A stretch of 64,000 nt of DNA from contig NZ_CP047898.1 in NCBI RefSeq assembly GCF_009911795.1, forward strand, positions 3,844,001 through 3,908,000, written 5' to 3'. The notes beneath the pieces are model-generated. The model made no database searches and had not been told where the DNA came from. It worked only from the letters and a program-made list of their open reading frames with translations. The position numbers and the translations under genes were made by a program. Below, piece after piece: positions 35,849 to 45,399 of the stretch; position 1 is the stretch's first letter; the number at the start of each line of letters is the position of its first letter. Source of the DNA: Pseudarthrobacter psychrotolerans (lineage in GTDB: Bacteria; Actinomycetota; Actinomycetes; Actinomycetales; Micrococcaceae).

Positions 35849-38182
35849 ATGGCTCTTATCACCGCGGACCGTGAACGGTTCCCCAACACCCCCTGGCAGC
35901 TTGTGGAAACACACCACCAGCCGGGCAGCGCTGGCACGCTGGAAACGCTCTTTGCCCTGGGCAACGGGCATCTGGGTATTCGTGGCGCCCACTGGGCGGC
36001 CGCGGACGCCGACCTGCCGGGCAGCTTCATCAACGGCCTGCACGAGATCTGGGACATCAAGCATGCGGAGAACGCGTTTGGCTTCGCCCGGACCGGACAG
36101 CGGATCATCTACATCCCGGATGCGAACAACTTCACGGTGATCGTCGACGGCGAGAGCCTCACCCTCGCCGAATCGGCCGTCCTGGACTACCGCCGCTCCG
36201 TTGACTTCGCCACCGGCATCTACGAATGCCGCATCACCTGGCTGTGCCGGTCCGGCGCCACGGTGACCACCACCGAACGCCGCGCCGTGGGCTTCGCCTC
36301 GCGCGGCAGCCTGGGTATCTCGCTGGAAGTAGCATCGGACCGCGAGGTCTCCGCCGACGTGACATCGTCCGTCATCAACCGCCAGGACCAGCCTGTGGAG
36401 GACCACTCGGCGCACGACCCGCGCCGGGCAGGCCGCCACGCAGGCCGGGTCCTGTTGCCGGTAAGGACCGACGGCGGCGACGGCTCGCTCCGTCTCTCCT
36501 GGGAAGCGGCGGAATCCGGGCAGCGCGTGGGCATCGCCGTGGACCACTGGACCTCGGCGGGCCACCAGCCTTTCGAGACCGTGGCAGGCGAAGATGACAG
36601 CAGCGTCCGCTACGTCCTGGCAGTCGGTGCCCAGGAGCCGTTCCGGCTGGAAAAGAGCGTCAGCTATGCGGCCGGCCGCGGCGTCCAGGACTCGGAACGG
36701 GACGCGGCGGAGGCCGCCGAAGCCGGGCTCCGGTCTGTGGAGGACATCTTCACCGAGAGCCGCGAGCATTACCGCGCGTACTGGGCCACCTCGGACATCG
36801 TGGTGGGCAGCCAGTCCGAGCTCCAGCAGGCCATCCGTTGGAACCTGTTCCAGCTGGCCCAGGCCACCGCGCGGGCGGACATCGCCGGCATCCCCGCGAA
36901 GGGCGTCACCGGCTCAGGCTATGAGGGGCACTACTTCTGGGACCAGGAGGTCTACCTCCTGCCCTACCTCACCTACACCAACCCCGACGGCGCCCGCCAG
37001 GTCCTGGAGTTCCGGCACGACATGTTGCCGGCCGCCAAGATCCGGGCCAAGGAGCTCAGCGTGGACGGCGCACTGTTCCCCTGGCGCACCATCAACGGCC
37101 TTGAAGCCAGCGCCTATTACGCCGCCGGCACCGCGCAGTTCCACATCGCGGCCGCCATTGCCTTCGCCACCAACCGCTACCTGTGGGCCAGCGGCGACGA
37201 AACCTTCCGCGAAGGCATGGGCGCCGAACTGCTGATCGAAACCGCCCGCATGTGGAGTTCCCTCGGCTTCTTCGGCAAGGACGGGCAATTCCACATCCAC
37301 GGCGTTACCGGACCGGACGAATACACGGCAGTTGTCAACGACAACCTCTATACCAACGTGATGGCCCGGTTTAACCTGCGCGCCGCCGCAGCGTTGGACC
37401 ACACAGGGATCGACGACGCGGAACGCGAGCTGTGGGAACAGGCCGCAGCTCGCATGCAGCTGCCCTTCGACGACGACCTGCAGGTCTACTCGCAGGACAA
37501 CGACTTCATGACCCTGGAATCGTGGGACTGGACCACTCCCCGGTCCAAGTACCCGCTGCTGCTGCACTTCCACCCGCTGGTGATCTACCGGCACCAGGTG
37601 CTCAAACAGGCGGACACGGTGCTGGCCATGTTCCTGCAGTGGCAGGACTTCTCCGCCGACGAAAAGCGCCGCGCGTTCGATTTCTACGACCCCATCACCA
37701 CCGGCGATTCCACCCTCTCCGCCTGCGTGCAGGGAATCATGGCTGCCGAGGTGGGGCACCCAGAGGCTGCCCTGGAGCACTTCACGAACGCCGTGTTCAT
37801 CGACCTCGACGACACCCATGGCAACACGATCGACGGTGTGCACATCGCCTCCGCCGGGGGAGTCTGGAGCTCGCTGGTCTCCGGCTTTGCCGGCCTCCGG
37901 GACCAGGGCCACCTGCCGTTCTTCGATCCGCGGCTCCCGGCCGAGTGGGAGGTGCTGTCCTTCCACCTGAAGATCCAGGGCCGGCTGCTGCTGGTGGAGC
38001 TCGACGCCGGTGCGCTCACGCTCAGCGTCCGCAGCGGCGGACCGCTGGATGTGGATGTCCGCGGCCAGGTGCTCAGCATCGGTGCGGAACCGGTCCGGAT
38101 TGCCCTGGAGCCTGTTGTGTGTCCGGAGCGCACTGTCTTCCCCAGCGGGCCCCAGACGGCGAGCCTCCCCATTGTGAGGTGA
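35849..38182 (+). CDS. GH65 family disaccharide phosphorylase (kojibiose/maltose/trehalose type)
   Basis: 777 residues with the GH65 layout: an N-terminal beta-sandwich, a linker, an (alpha/alpha)6 catalytic barrel and a small C-terminal sheet. The general acid is E491 in HGVTGPDEYTAVVNDN. EGHYFWDQEVYLLPYLTYTN and QADTVLAMFLQWQ line the substrate and phosphate sites. The enzyme splits an alpha-glucoside with phosphate, giving beta-glucose 1-phosphate for PgmB upstream. Which disaccharide cannot be decided from motifs alone. It is the second gene of the LacI-controlled unit. Confidence 0.93.
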   Translation: MALITADRERFPNTPWQLVETHHQPGSAGTLETLFALGNGHLGIRGAHWAAADADLPGSFINGLHEIWDIKHAENAFGFARTGQRIIYIPDANNFTVIVDGESLTLAESAVLDYRRSVDFATGIYECRITWLCRSGATVTTTERRAVGFASRGSLGISLEVASDREVSADVTSSVINRQDQPVEDHSAHDPRRAGRHAGRVLLPVRTDGGDGSLRLSWEAAESGQRVGIAVDHWTSAGHQPFETVAGEDDSSVRYVLAVGAQEPFRLEKSVSYAAGRGVQDSERDAAEAAEAGLRSVEDIFTESREHYRAYWATSDIVVGSQSELQQAIRWNLFQLAQATARADIAGIPAKGVTGSGYEGHYFWDQEVYLLPYLTYTNPDGARQVLEFRHDMLPAAKIRAKELSVDGALFPWRTINGLEASAYYAAGTAQFHIAAAIAFATNRYLWASGDETFREGMGAELLIETARMWSSLGFFGKDGQFHIHGVTGPDEYTAVVNDNLYTNVMARFNLRAAAALDHTGIDDAERELWEQAAARMQLPFDDDLQVYSQDNDFMTLESWDWTTPRSKYPLLLHFHPLVIYRHQVLKQADTVLAMFLQWQDFSADEKRRAFDFYDPITTGDSTLSACVQGIMAAEVGHPEAALEHFTNAVFIDLDDTHGNTIDGVHIASAGGVWSSLVSGFAGLRDQGHLPFFDPRLPAEWEVLSFHLKIQGRLLLVELDAGALTLSVRSGGPLDVDVRGQVLSIGAEPVRIALEPVVCPERTVFPSGPQTASLPIVR

Positions 38183-38227
38183 GGCTCCTGCCTGAGGTGA
38201 TTGCGCGCCTCAGGTGAAGGGGGTGCG

Positions 38228-39576
38228 TCAGTCTCCGGCCGCCGTCGTGCGTTCTACTTCAACTGCCTTGTCCAGCGGGTGGGCAAGCTCGTCGGAGGGC
38301 ATCCTGGCTACGATCATGGCGGTCACGCCAGGATGGGGCAGACGACGCCGGCGGCAAGGAAGATCGCCCAGATGGGGAACACCTCCGCTGCCGGTCCCGC
38401 CAGTGCCATGGAGACCGGCATCAGGGCGAGGGACACAAAGAAGTCGAGGCTGGAGACGCGTCCCAGCAGGTGGCTGGGCACGCGTCGTTGTAGCAGCGTT
38501 CCCCAGATGACCATGCCCACGCTGCCGGTGGCGCCCCAGACAAACATCGCGGCGGCCACGGTCCAGAAGTTGTCCAGAATGCCGATGGCGGCAAGTGGCA
38601 AGCTGCCCGCGCCCCAGGACACCATCATTACCGTGAGGTAGCGGCGCGGCAGTTTCAGGGACGCGGTCACCAGCGAACCGACGGCCCCGCCCACGCCCAT
38701 TACGGCCAGCAGGAAGCCGAACATGCTCGAATCGCCGCCGAGCTGGTCGCGGACCACAAACGGCATAAGCACTTCGATGGGGCCAATCAGGAAGAGCACC
38801 GAGACGCAGGCCCACAGCAAGGTCCACAGCAGCCACGGCGTGCGGATGGTGTAGCTGATGCCCTCGCGGAGGTCGTGGAAGAAGGACGTTTTTCCGGCGC
38901 CCGTTGACTGCGCATCGGCCTCGGCGCTCCCGCGTTCAGCCCCGCCGTCAGCCCCGACGCCGGCCCCGTTGACGGGCGCCGCCAGGGCATGGCGCCCCAG
39001 GAAGTTCAGGATGATGAACGCCAACAGGTGGCAGGCGGCCACTCCGGTCACGGCATGCGACGGCGAGAGCGCCGCCACCACCACGCCGGCGACGGCGGGT
39101 CCGGCCGCCTGCTGGAGGATGGGCCGCATGGTCCCCTCCATGCCGTTGGCGGCCAGCAGGTCTTCGGGAGGAAGGATCCGCGGCAGGATCGCGGAGTAGG
39201 CGGGGAAAAAGAACGCGGCGCCCACGCCCAGGACGAAGCTGCCCACGGCGAGGTGCCACAGCTGCAGCCACCCTGCCATGACCAGCCCGCTGATCGCCGC
39301 AATGACGGCGAGGTTGGCACCTTCGACGGCAATGATGAGGAGCCGCTGCGGCACACGGTCAGCGGCGATCCCGCCCGCGAGGACAAAAGCCACTAGCCCG
39401 ATGCTGCCGGCAGTGGCCACCAGGGACAGTTCCAGCGGGCCGCCGCCAAGATGGATCACCTGGTAGACCATCGCGACAGCCCACATTCCCGATCCGAAGA
39501 TGGAGATGGCCAGCGCCGCGATAAGGACCCGGTACTCGCGGTGCGCAAAGGGTCGCAGGGCTTGGAGCGTGGGCAT
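38228..39576 (-). CDS. MFS exporter, C-terminus frameshifted at 38335-38338
   Basis: Twelve-helix major facilitator of the MFS_3/DHA exporter type: LRPFAHREYRVLIAALAISIFGSGMW at the start (split in two helices), VLAGGIAADRVPQRLLI in loop 2-3. As written the frame stops at 38323, straight after GVVCPILA. One C added to the coding CCCC (38335-38338) continues it as CPHPGVTAMIVARMPSDELA to 38228, a normal MFS tail, for 449 residues. The start at 39576 is supported by a -10 element six bases upstream. The substrate is probably a drug or small metabolite. Confidence 0.85.
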
Positions 39577-39582
39577 ATGGCA

Positions 39583-39588
39583 AGTCTA
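39583..39588 (-). promoter_or_regulatory. -10 element TAGACT, likely leaderless start of MFS gene
   Basis: On the minus strand TAGACT is followed by six bases and the ATG at 39576. Confidence 0.55.
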
Positions 39589-39730
39589 GGCTCGGCCGGT
39601 TTTTGGAGGAACTGAAGTGGCGTGGTTCCGTCCGGGCCGGGACGGCTTAGTCTTAAGCACCCTTAGTGTTAAGGCAGGGCCGCAGCCAAAACTGCCGGCG
39701 GACACAAGCAGTACCGAAGCAGAGGTGACC

Positions 39731-40534
39731 ATGGCCAAGCGCAGCAATCCCGCAGTACGTATCGCACAGGAGACCGCCCACAACGCGGTGTTCGACGCGG
39801 ACGGCAAACCGAAACCCGGAGTCCACAACATGCTCCTCCGGGCAGTGGAAATCCAGCGGCCGTTGGTGCTTGCCTACGTCCGGCGGCTGCAACGCAAACA
39901 CCCGCGCGCCAGCGCCGCCAGGCTCGCGGAGATCCTTGAACGCGACTACCTGCGGGCGGTGACCGGCGGCGGTGCGATCGTCGGGGCAACGGCTGTTGTA
40001 CCCGGCGTCGGAACTGTGGCCTCCCTGGGTCTCTCCGCCGCGGCTACGGTTGGCTTCCTCGAAGCCACGGCACTTTATGCCACCTCGCTGGCGGAACTTC
40101 ATGGCATCCGGCTGACCAGCCCGGAAAAGGCCTCCACCATGGTCATGGCCATCATGCTGGGCGAAGAAGGCACTGCCCTGCTGGGAACCCTGAGCGGCCA
40201 GGCCATGGGCAAGGGAGCCAGTGCCACCCAGGCGTGGGGCAGCGTGCTGACCAAGTCCATGCCATCGGGCTTCGGTGCCATTCGGAACAAGATCCAGAAG
40301 GCCTTCCTCAAGAACCTGCTCAAACGCCAAGGAACGGCGCTTCTTGGCCGGGCGCTTCCGTTCGGCATCGGCGCGGTGGTGGGCGGTGCCGGTAACCTCA
40401 TAATGGGCCGCGCCGTGGTGGCTAGCGCCAAGGAAGCTTTTGGCCCCATGCCGGACACTGTCCCCGGGGAGCTCATGGCCACGGTGGCGGAACCGGAAAA
40501 ACTTACTCTGGAAGGCAACAACCTTGGATCTTAA
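39731..40534 (+). CDS. EcsC family protein
   Basis: 267 residues from the ATG at 39731 (AGAGGTG upstream). The EcsC domain covers most of the length: glycine-rich hydrophobic segments (GGGAIVGATAVVPGVGTVAS, GFLEATALYATSLAELHGI) and a C-terminal RALPFGIGAVVGGAGN stretch. EcsC was named after a Bacillus gene at an ABC-transporter locus, and its biochemical role is unknown. Its last 11 bases overlap the TTG start of pxpA. Confidence 0.88.
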   Translation: MAKRSNPAVRIAQETAHNAVFDADGKPKPGVHNMLLRAVEIQRPLVLAYVRRLQRKHPRASAARLAEILERDYLRAVTGGGAIVGATAVVPGVGTVASLGLSAAATVGFLEATALYATSLAELHGIRLTSPEKASTMVMAIMLGEEGTALLGTLSGQAMGKGASATQAWGSVLTKSMPSGFGAIRNKIQKAFLKNLLKRQGTALLGRALPFGIGAVVGGAGNLIMGRAVVASAKEAFGPMPDTVPGELMATVAEPEKLTLEGNNLGS

Positions 40535-41273
40535 CGCTGACCTCGGCGAATCGTTCGGCTCGTGGAACATGGGGGACGACGCCGCGATGTTCCGGCTGGT
40601 GACCAGCGCCAACGTGGCCTGCGGCTTCCACGCGGGCGACCCCCTCACCATGCTGGACAGCTGCCGTGCCGCGTTCGAGCTCGCTGTGACCGTCGGTGCG
40701 CACGTGGGATACCGGGACCTGGCTGGCTTCGGCCGCCGGTCACTGGACATGTCCTTCGACGAGCTGTTCGGCGACGTCCTCTACCAGCTGGGCGCGCTCG
40801 ACGGCGTGGCGCACGCAGTCGGTGCCTCCGTTGACTACGTCAAGCCGCACGGCGCCCTCTACAACCGCTTGGTCCACGACGCCGAACAGGCCTCCGCCGT
40901 GGTTGCCGCCATCCAGGCGTACGACCCCGGCCTGCCGATTCTAGGCCTGCCGGGCTCGCAGCTGTTGATCCAGGCCAAGGAAGCTGGCCACCCCGTGTTT
41001 GTCGAGGCCTTCGTGGACCGCGCCTATCAGGCAGACGGCACCCTGGTGCCGCGCTCGCAGCAGGGTGCCGTCCTGCACGACGTCGACTCGATCGTTGAGC
41101 GCGCAGTGCGCCTCGCGACGAAGGGCGAAGTTGTTGCCGTGGACGGAACGGTGGTTCAGGTCAGGCCGGATTCGCTGTGCATCCATGGGGACACCCCCGG
41201 GGCTGTGGAGATGGCCGCCGGTGTTCGTTCCGGGCTCGAAGCGGCCGGCGTAGAGCTGGAATCCTTCGCGTAA
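40524..41273 (+). CDS. pxpA: LamB/YcsF family protein, 5-oxoprolinase subunit PxpA
   Basis: 249 residues with the near-invariant start LDLNADLGESFG, then FRLVTSANVACGFHAGDP, VGAHVGYRDLAGFGRR and VDYVKPHGALYN, and the late LCIHGDTPGAVE. PxpA with PxpB and PxpC cleaves 5-oxoproline to glutamate. The start is TTG 40524 (GGAAGG eight bases upstream), inside the end of the EcsC gene. PxpB and PxpC do not follow here, which is unusual. Confidence 0.93.
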   Translation: MDLNADLGESFGSWNMGDDAAMFRLVTSANVACGFHAGDPLTMLDSCRAAFELAVTVGAHVGYRDLAGFGRRSLDMSFDELFGDVLYQLGALDGVAHAVGASVDYVKPHGALYNRLVHDAEQASAVVAAIQAYDPGLPILGLPGSQLLIQAKEAGHPVFVEAFVDRAYQADGTLVPRSQQGAVLHDVDSIVERAVRLATKGEVVAVDGTVVQVRPDSLCIHGDTPGAVEMAAGVRSGLEAAGVELESFA

Positions 41274-41285
41274 TCCCGCCCACTG

Positions 41286-41348
41286 CAACGCGGGGTCACT
41301 TACGGCCCATGCCGCGCGCCAACATGGGCCGTAAGTGACCCCGCGTTG
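41286..41348. repeat. Perfect 26-base-arm palindrome between convergent genes
   Basis: Arms 41286-41311 and 41323-41348 are perfectly complementary with an 11-base loop, between pxpA and the DUF445 gene. It is far longer than termination needs. It contains GTAAGTG and GTGA-CCCC-GCGTT, matching the layout of the element near 63 kb. Confidence 0.85.
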
Positions 41349-41364
41349 GTTTGGAAGGGCCGCG

Positions 41365-42722
41365 TCAGCCGAAGACCAGGTGCGCCGCGCTGAAGATGGC
41401 CAGCCCGGCCAGTGAGCCCACCACGGTGCCGTTGATCCGGATGAACTGCAGGTCCTTGCCCACCTGGAGTTCGATCTTCTGCGACGTTTCATCCGCATCC
41501 CAGCGGGCCACGGTATCGGTGATCACGCCCGCGATGTCCGAGCGGTAGGTCCGCACCAGGTAGCCGGCGGCGTCGCCGATCCAGGCATTGACCTTGCCAG
41601 CCAGTTCGGCGTCGGTAACCAGGCGTGAGCCGAAATCACGCACCGCCGCCTTGAAACGAACCGTCAGCTCACTGTCCGGATCTTCCACCGCAGACAACAG
41701 GGCGCTTTTTACGGTTCCCCAGGTGCGGGAGGCCAGTTCGCGGACCTCGGGGTCTCCCAGAACCTGTGCCTTGATGTCCTCGGCACGGGCGATCATGGCG
41801 GGATCATGCTGAAGGTCCTGCGCGAGGTCGTTCAGGTACTTGTCGATCTGCTGCCGCACCTGGTGGTTCGGGTCGGACTGCACAGCGCGCGTGAACTTGA
41901 GGATCTCGACGTAGACCTTGTCGCCCACCAGCCCGTCCACGAACTGCGGGACCCAGGTGGGGGAGCGGTCCGAAACCAGCCGGCTGACGGTCTCGTGGTT
42001 GTCGTCAACCCAGTCCGCGGCGCGGTCCACCAGCAGGTCCACCAGCTTGTGGTGGTGCCCGTCGGCAAAAATCCGTTCCGCCATCCTGCCCACCGGCGGT
42101 CCCCACGGCGGAGCCAGCAGGTGCTTACGCACCATTCCCTCGATGACCGCCTGGACGTCGTCGTCGTTCAACACCTTGAACGCACCGCGGATGACGGCGG
42201 CACCCTCCTTCGCCACACGCTCGGCGCCACCCGGCCCGGCGAGCCACTGGCCGGCCTTTCGGGCGACGTTCACACTGGCCAGCTTTTCCTGGACCACCTG
42301 CTCGGACAGGAAGTTTGTCTCCACAAACTCACCCAGCGACGCCCCGATCTGGTCCTTGCGGCGCGGGATAATGGCGGTGTGCGGGATCTTGATGCCCATG
42401 GGGTACTTGAACAGCGCGGTCACGGCGAACCAGTCGGCCAGTGCGCCCACCATGCCGCCCTCAGCCGCGGCGCGGACGTACTGCAGCCACGGATACTCCT
42501 TCTGCAGCGCGAACGCGAAAACAAAAATGACCGCCATGGCAATGAGGAGTCCCAGCGCCACAAGCTTCATTTTCCGCAGCGCTGCCGCCTTTTCGGCATC
42601 CCCTGCGCTGAGCTGATGACCGGCGACGGCGGCGCCCGCCTTGGGGACTCCGGGGACAGTGGCGCGGGACCTGCGGGCCCGGGCTGGGACTGGCGGGTAG
42701 TTGGCTCAGAGTTCACCTGCAT
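41365..42722 (-). CDS. DUF445 membrane protein, N-terminus frameshifted at 42643-42646
   Basis: DUF445 proteins have one or two N-terminal helices and a long helical cytoplasmic or periplasmic domain; function unknown. The uninterrupted frame starts only at 42570 (MKLVALGLLIAMAVIFVFAF). However, sense codons upstream (AGAAVAGHQLSAGDAEKAAA, then LRK) run back to a stop without a start. One C added to the coding CCCC (42643-42646) joins them to the ATG at 42722, giving MQVNSEPTTRQSQPGPAGPA and about 452 residues. A TAGGCT -10 exactly six bases before 42722 supports this start. Confidence 0.8.
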
Positions 42723-42728
42723 GTGCCC

Positions 42729-42734
42729 AGCCTA
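42729..42734 (-). promoter_or_regulatory. -10 element TAGGCT of the DUF445 gene
   Basis: On the minus strand TAGGCT, then six bases, then the ATG at 42722. This is independent support for the frame-corrected start. Confidence 0.55.
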
Positions 42735-42760
42735 GCCCCGCGCCGTCGCGCCGCGTCCGC

Positions 42761-42766
42761 TAGCGT
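42761..42766 (+). promoter_or_regulatory. -10 element TAGCGT of the phosphodiesterase gene
   Basis: TAGCGT, six bases, then the ATG at 42773. It is divergent from the DUF445 promoter 26 bases away. Confidence 0.5.
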
Positions 42767-42772
42767 GTCCTC

Positions 42773-43681
42773 ATGACATTCGAGGAGTCCGTGCCGGAAC
42801 GGCCACTGGTTTTTGCCCACCGGGGCGCCAGTGCGGCATTTGCCGAACACACGCGCGCCGCTTACCTGCAGGCGGTAGCCGACGGCGCGGACGGGATGGA
42901 GTGCGATGTCCACCTCACCCGCGACCAGCACGTCGTGCTGCTCCATGACGCCAACCTCGACCGGACTTCGGACGGGACCGGGCCCGTTGCGGACCGAACG
43001 CTGGCAGAGCTGCGGCTGCTGGATTTTTCGTCCTGGAAAGGCGCCAGGATCCCGGAGAAATACGGCGCCCGGTCGGAGCAGTTGCTCACCCTGCCGGAAC
43101 TCCTGGACATCCTGCGCGGCGCCGGCCGGCCGATCGGACTGGCGATAGAACTCAAGCATCCCAGCCCCTACCAGCTGAAACTGGAAGACCGTGTGCTGGA
43201 CGTGCTCCGGGGTGAAGGCTGGGACGCCGGCACGTCAACGGTGGACAACGTCCGGGTGACGTTCATGAGCTTCAGCCCGGATTCGGTGAAGCATCTGCTC
43301 CGGAGCGTTCCGGCCGAATTCATCTGCCAGTTGGTGGACGACATCGACGTCGACGAACTCCGCGACGAACTGAGCCTGGGTCCCTTGGCTGGCGGCGCAC
43401 TCGCCAACGTGATGAAGGCCGCGCAGCTGGAAGGCGAACGCATCCTGGACGAGTGCGAGGTGGGACTCGCGGGGCCGGGAATCATGTACGTCCGCGAGCA
43501 CGCCCGGACCGTCCAGCGCTGGCTGGAATCCGGCCGCCGCTTCCGCGTGTGGACCGTGGATTCGGAGCGGGATGTGGCCCTCTGCCAGGGGCTGGGGATC
43601 CACGAGATCACCACGAACAAACCTGCCAGTGTGCTGGCGCAGCTCCAGCCGAGCGGGCAACAGGTCCAGCTGCCGTCCTGA
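42773..43681 (+). CDS. Glycerophosphodiester phosphodiesterase
   Basis: 302 residues of the GDPD TIM barrel: FAHRGASAAFAEHTRAAY (catalytic His), MECDVHLTRDQHVVLLHD (metal Glu/Asp and second His), IELKHPSP, and the C-terminal RVWTVDSERDV. It hydrolyses glycerophosphodiesters to glycerol 3-phosphate and alcohols. No signal peptide is seen, so it is probably cytoplasmic. Confidence 0.94.
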   Translation: MTFEESVPERPLVFAHRGASAAFAEHTRAAYLQAVADGADGMECDVHLTRDQHVVLLHDANLDRTSDGTGPVADRTLAELRLLDFSSWKGARIPEKYGARSEQLLTLPELLDILRGAGRPIGLAIELKHPSPYQLKLEDRVLDVLRGEGWDAGTSTVDNVRVTFMSFSPDSVKHLLRSVPAEFICQLVDDIDVDELRDELSLGPLAGGALANVMKAAQLEGERILDECEVGLAGPGIMYVREHARTVQRWLESGRRFRVWTVDSERDVALCQGLGIHEITTNKPASVLAQLQPSGQQVQLPS

Positions 43682-43756
43682 GCCGCTGCTGTCTAGCCTG
43701 CGTTGTTGAGCCTCTGCTGTTTAGCCCCCGGGGCGGCGCTGTGATTGAGTGGACCC

Positions 43757-44272
43757 ATGCCTTTTCGCTGGTCCGCCCGGGCCACCCAAACAGTCTCCGC
43801 GGCGGCCATGAGCACGCTGCTGATCACCAGCGCCATGAAGCACTTCCGCGAGCCCCGGTTCTTCGAACAGGTGGTCCCTGACTATCTTTGCCGCGAGGCG
43901 CCAAATACCGGCGGCGAGTCGCCGGAGGAGCGTGGACTGTCAGCGCCCGACGGCGGCAGGCGGCCCCTGGCGGTGATGTCACGGGAGGAATGGATTGCGG
44001 TGAGCGGACTGCTGGAGGCGGGCGCCGCCGTCGGCCTCCTGATCCCGGTGACACGGCGGGCAACTGCCACGGCCGTAACAACAATGTTCGCGGTATTCCT
44101 GGCCGGTCACGTAGACGCCCTGCGCCGCGCGTACGGCCCCGCGGGTTCCCCGACGCAGCGCAAGGTGCACACCGTCAGGTTGCCGCTTCAGCTGCCGCTG
44201 ATCCTGTGGGCCTGGAGCCTGCGGTCCGCCGGCGCCGCCGCCAAGTCAAAGGTTGGCAGGTCGCGGCGGTGA
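43757..44272 (+). CDS. DoxX-like small membrane protein
   Basis: 171 residues from the ATG at 43757. Pieces typical of DoxX-like actinobacterial proteins are present: MKHFREPRFFEQVVPDYL near residue 28, then helices GLLEAGAAVGLLIPV, TAVTTMFAVFLAGHVDAL and VRLPLQLPLILWAW. Of unknown function, possibly a quinone-linked subunit. Its stop overlaps the azlC start (GTGA), suggesting coupling by chance or design. Confidence 0.8.
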   Translation: MPFRWSARATQTVSAAAMSTLLITSAMKHFREPRFFEQVVPDYLCREAPNTGGESPEERGLSAPDGGRRPLAVMSREEWIAVSGLLEAGAAVGLLIPVTRRATATAVTTMFAVFLAGHVDALRRAYGPAGSPTQRKVHTVRLPLQLPLILWAWSLRSAGAAAKSKVGRSRR

Positions 44273-45083
44273 AGCTGCTCGCCTCGCCCGCTGTGCGGGT
44301 GGGAATCTCGATCAGCATTGCAACGGGGCTTTACGGGATTTCCTTCGGCGCGTTGTCCGTCACATCGGGTCTTGATTTCTGGCAGACCATGGCGCTGAGC
44401 CTGTTGCTCTTCAGCGGCGGCTCCCAGTTCGCGTTCATCGGTGTGGTGGCGGGCGGAGGTTCCGGTATTGCCGCCATGAGTGCGGCCACGCTGCTGGGCA
44501 TGCGGAACGGCATCTACGGCATGCAGCTCAACGCCCTCCTGCATCCGACGGGCTGGCGGCGGTATGTCGCGGCGCAGGTCACCATCGACGAGTCGACGGC
44601 TACCAGCAGCGGGCAGACTGATCCCGATGAGCAACGCCGTGGTTTCTGGACGGCCGGTATTGGCATCTACATACTCTGGAACCTTTTCACCGCCGTGGGG
44701 GCCCTCGCCGGAAGCGGGTTGGGTGATCCGAAACAGTGGGGCCTGGACGGTGCCGCCGTGGCAGCATTCCTGGCCCTGCTGTGGCCGCGCCTCAAGGGCA
44801 GGGAGCCGGCGGCGATTGCCGTCGTGTGCGCCCTGGCCACGGTACTGGCCGTGCCGTTCGTTCCCGCGGGCGTGCCCATCCTGATTGCCGCCGTTGTAGC
44901 GGCGCTGATCGGCTGGTTCAGCCACGGACGCAGCGACGAAGGCCTGGAACCGGACGTGGATCCCTACGACCCGCACCACGGGGCCGGGACAAAACCCGGG
45001 ACACGCCTCGGGACAAAAGCCGGGACACGCCTCGGGACCTGCACGGGGACGGCCACGGGCAGGCAGGGCAGGCGGGCCCATGA
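44269..45083 (+). CDS. azlC: AzlC family branched-chain amino acid exporter subunit, frameshift at 44980-44983
   Basis: Large subunit of AzlCD. Helices include ISIATGLYGISFGALSVTSG, SLLLFSGGSQFAFIGVV and AATLLGMRNGIYGMQLNALL. The GTG at 44269 overlaps the previous stop. As written the frame reads 322 bases past the azlD start to 45405, which is implausible. One extra G in the GGGG at 44980-44983 gives a 271-residue protein ending at 45083 in an ATGA overlap with azlD. The tail is then an 8-residue charged repeat (RDKTRDTP, RDKSRDTP). Confidence 0.85.
44986..45033 (+). repeat. Two 24-base tandem repeats at the end of azlC
   Basis: 44986-45009 and 45010-45033 differ at one base. In the frame-corrected protein they encode RDKTRDTP and RDKSRDTP. 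Confidence 0.85.
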
Positions 45084-45391
45084 ATCTCTGGATCTGGTTG
45101 TTGCTGGCGTGCGTCCTTGCCTACGCGTGGAAGCTGGTGGGCTATTTCGTCCCGGCAAACCTGCTGAAGGACCCCCGGATGTCGCGTATTGCCGGCACCA
45201 TGACCATCGGACTTCTGGCGTCCCTGACCATCGTCAACACTGTTGCGTCGGGCCAGACCCTGGCTGCGGACGCGCGGCTGGGAGCCCTTGCCGCCGCAGC
45301 CGTCGCACTGGCCTTCCGGGCACCTTTCCTCGTTGTGGTCGTGGTGGGCGCCGGTGCCGCAGCGCTGCTGCGGTTCATCGGATGGAACTGA
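45080..45391 (+). CDS. azlD: AzlD family branched-chain amino acid exporter subunit
   Basis: 103 residues, four hydrophobic helices (MNLWIWLLLACVLAYAWKL, then MTIGLLASLTIVNTVASG, LAAAAVALAFRAPFLVVVVV, and a short last one). It is the small partner of AzlC. Together they export branched-chain amino acids or analogues. It starts inside the AzlC stop (ATGA) once azlC is frame-corrected. A hairpin at 45400-45440 follows. Confidence 0.92.
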   Translation: MNLWIWLLLACVLAYAWKLVGYFVPANLLKDPRMSRIAGTMTIGLLASLTIVNTVASGQTLAADARLGALAAAAVALAFRAPFLVVVVVGAGAAALLRFIGWN

Positions 45392-45399
45392 CGCCCATC

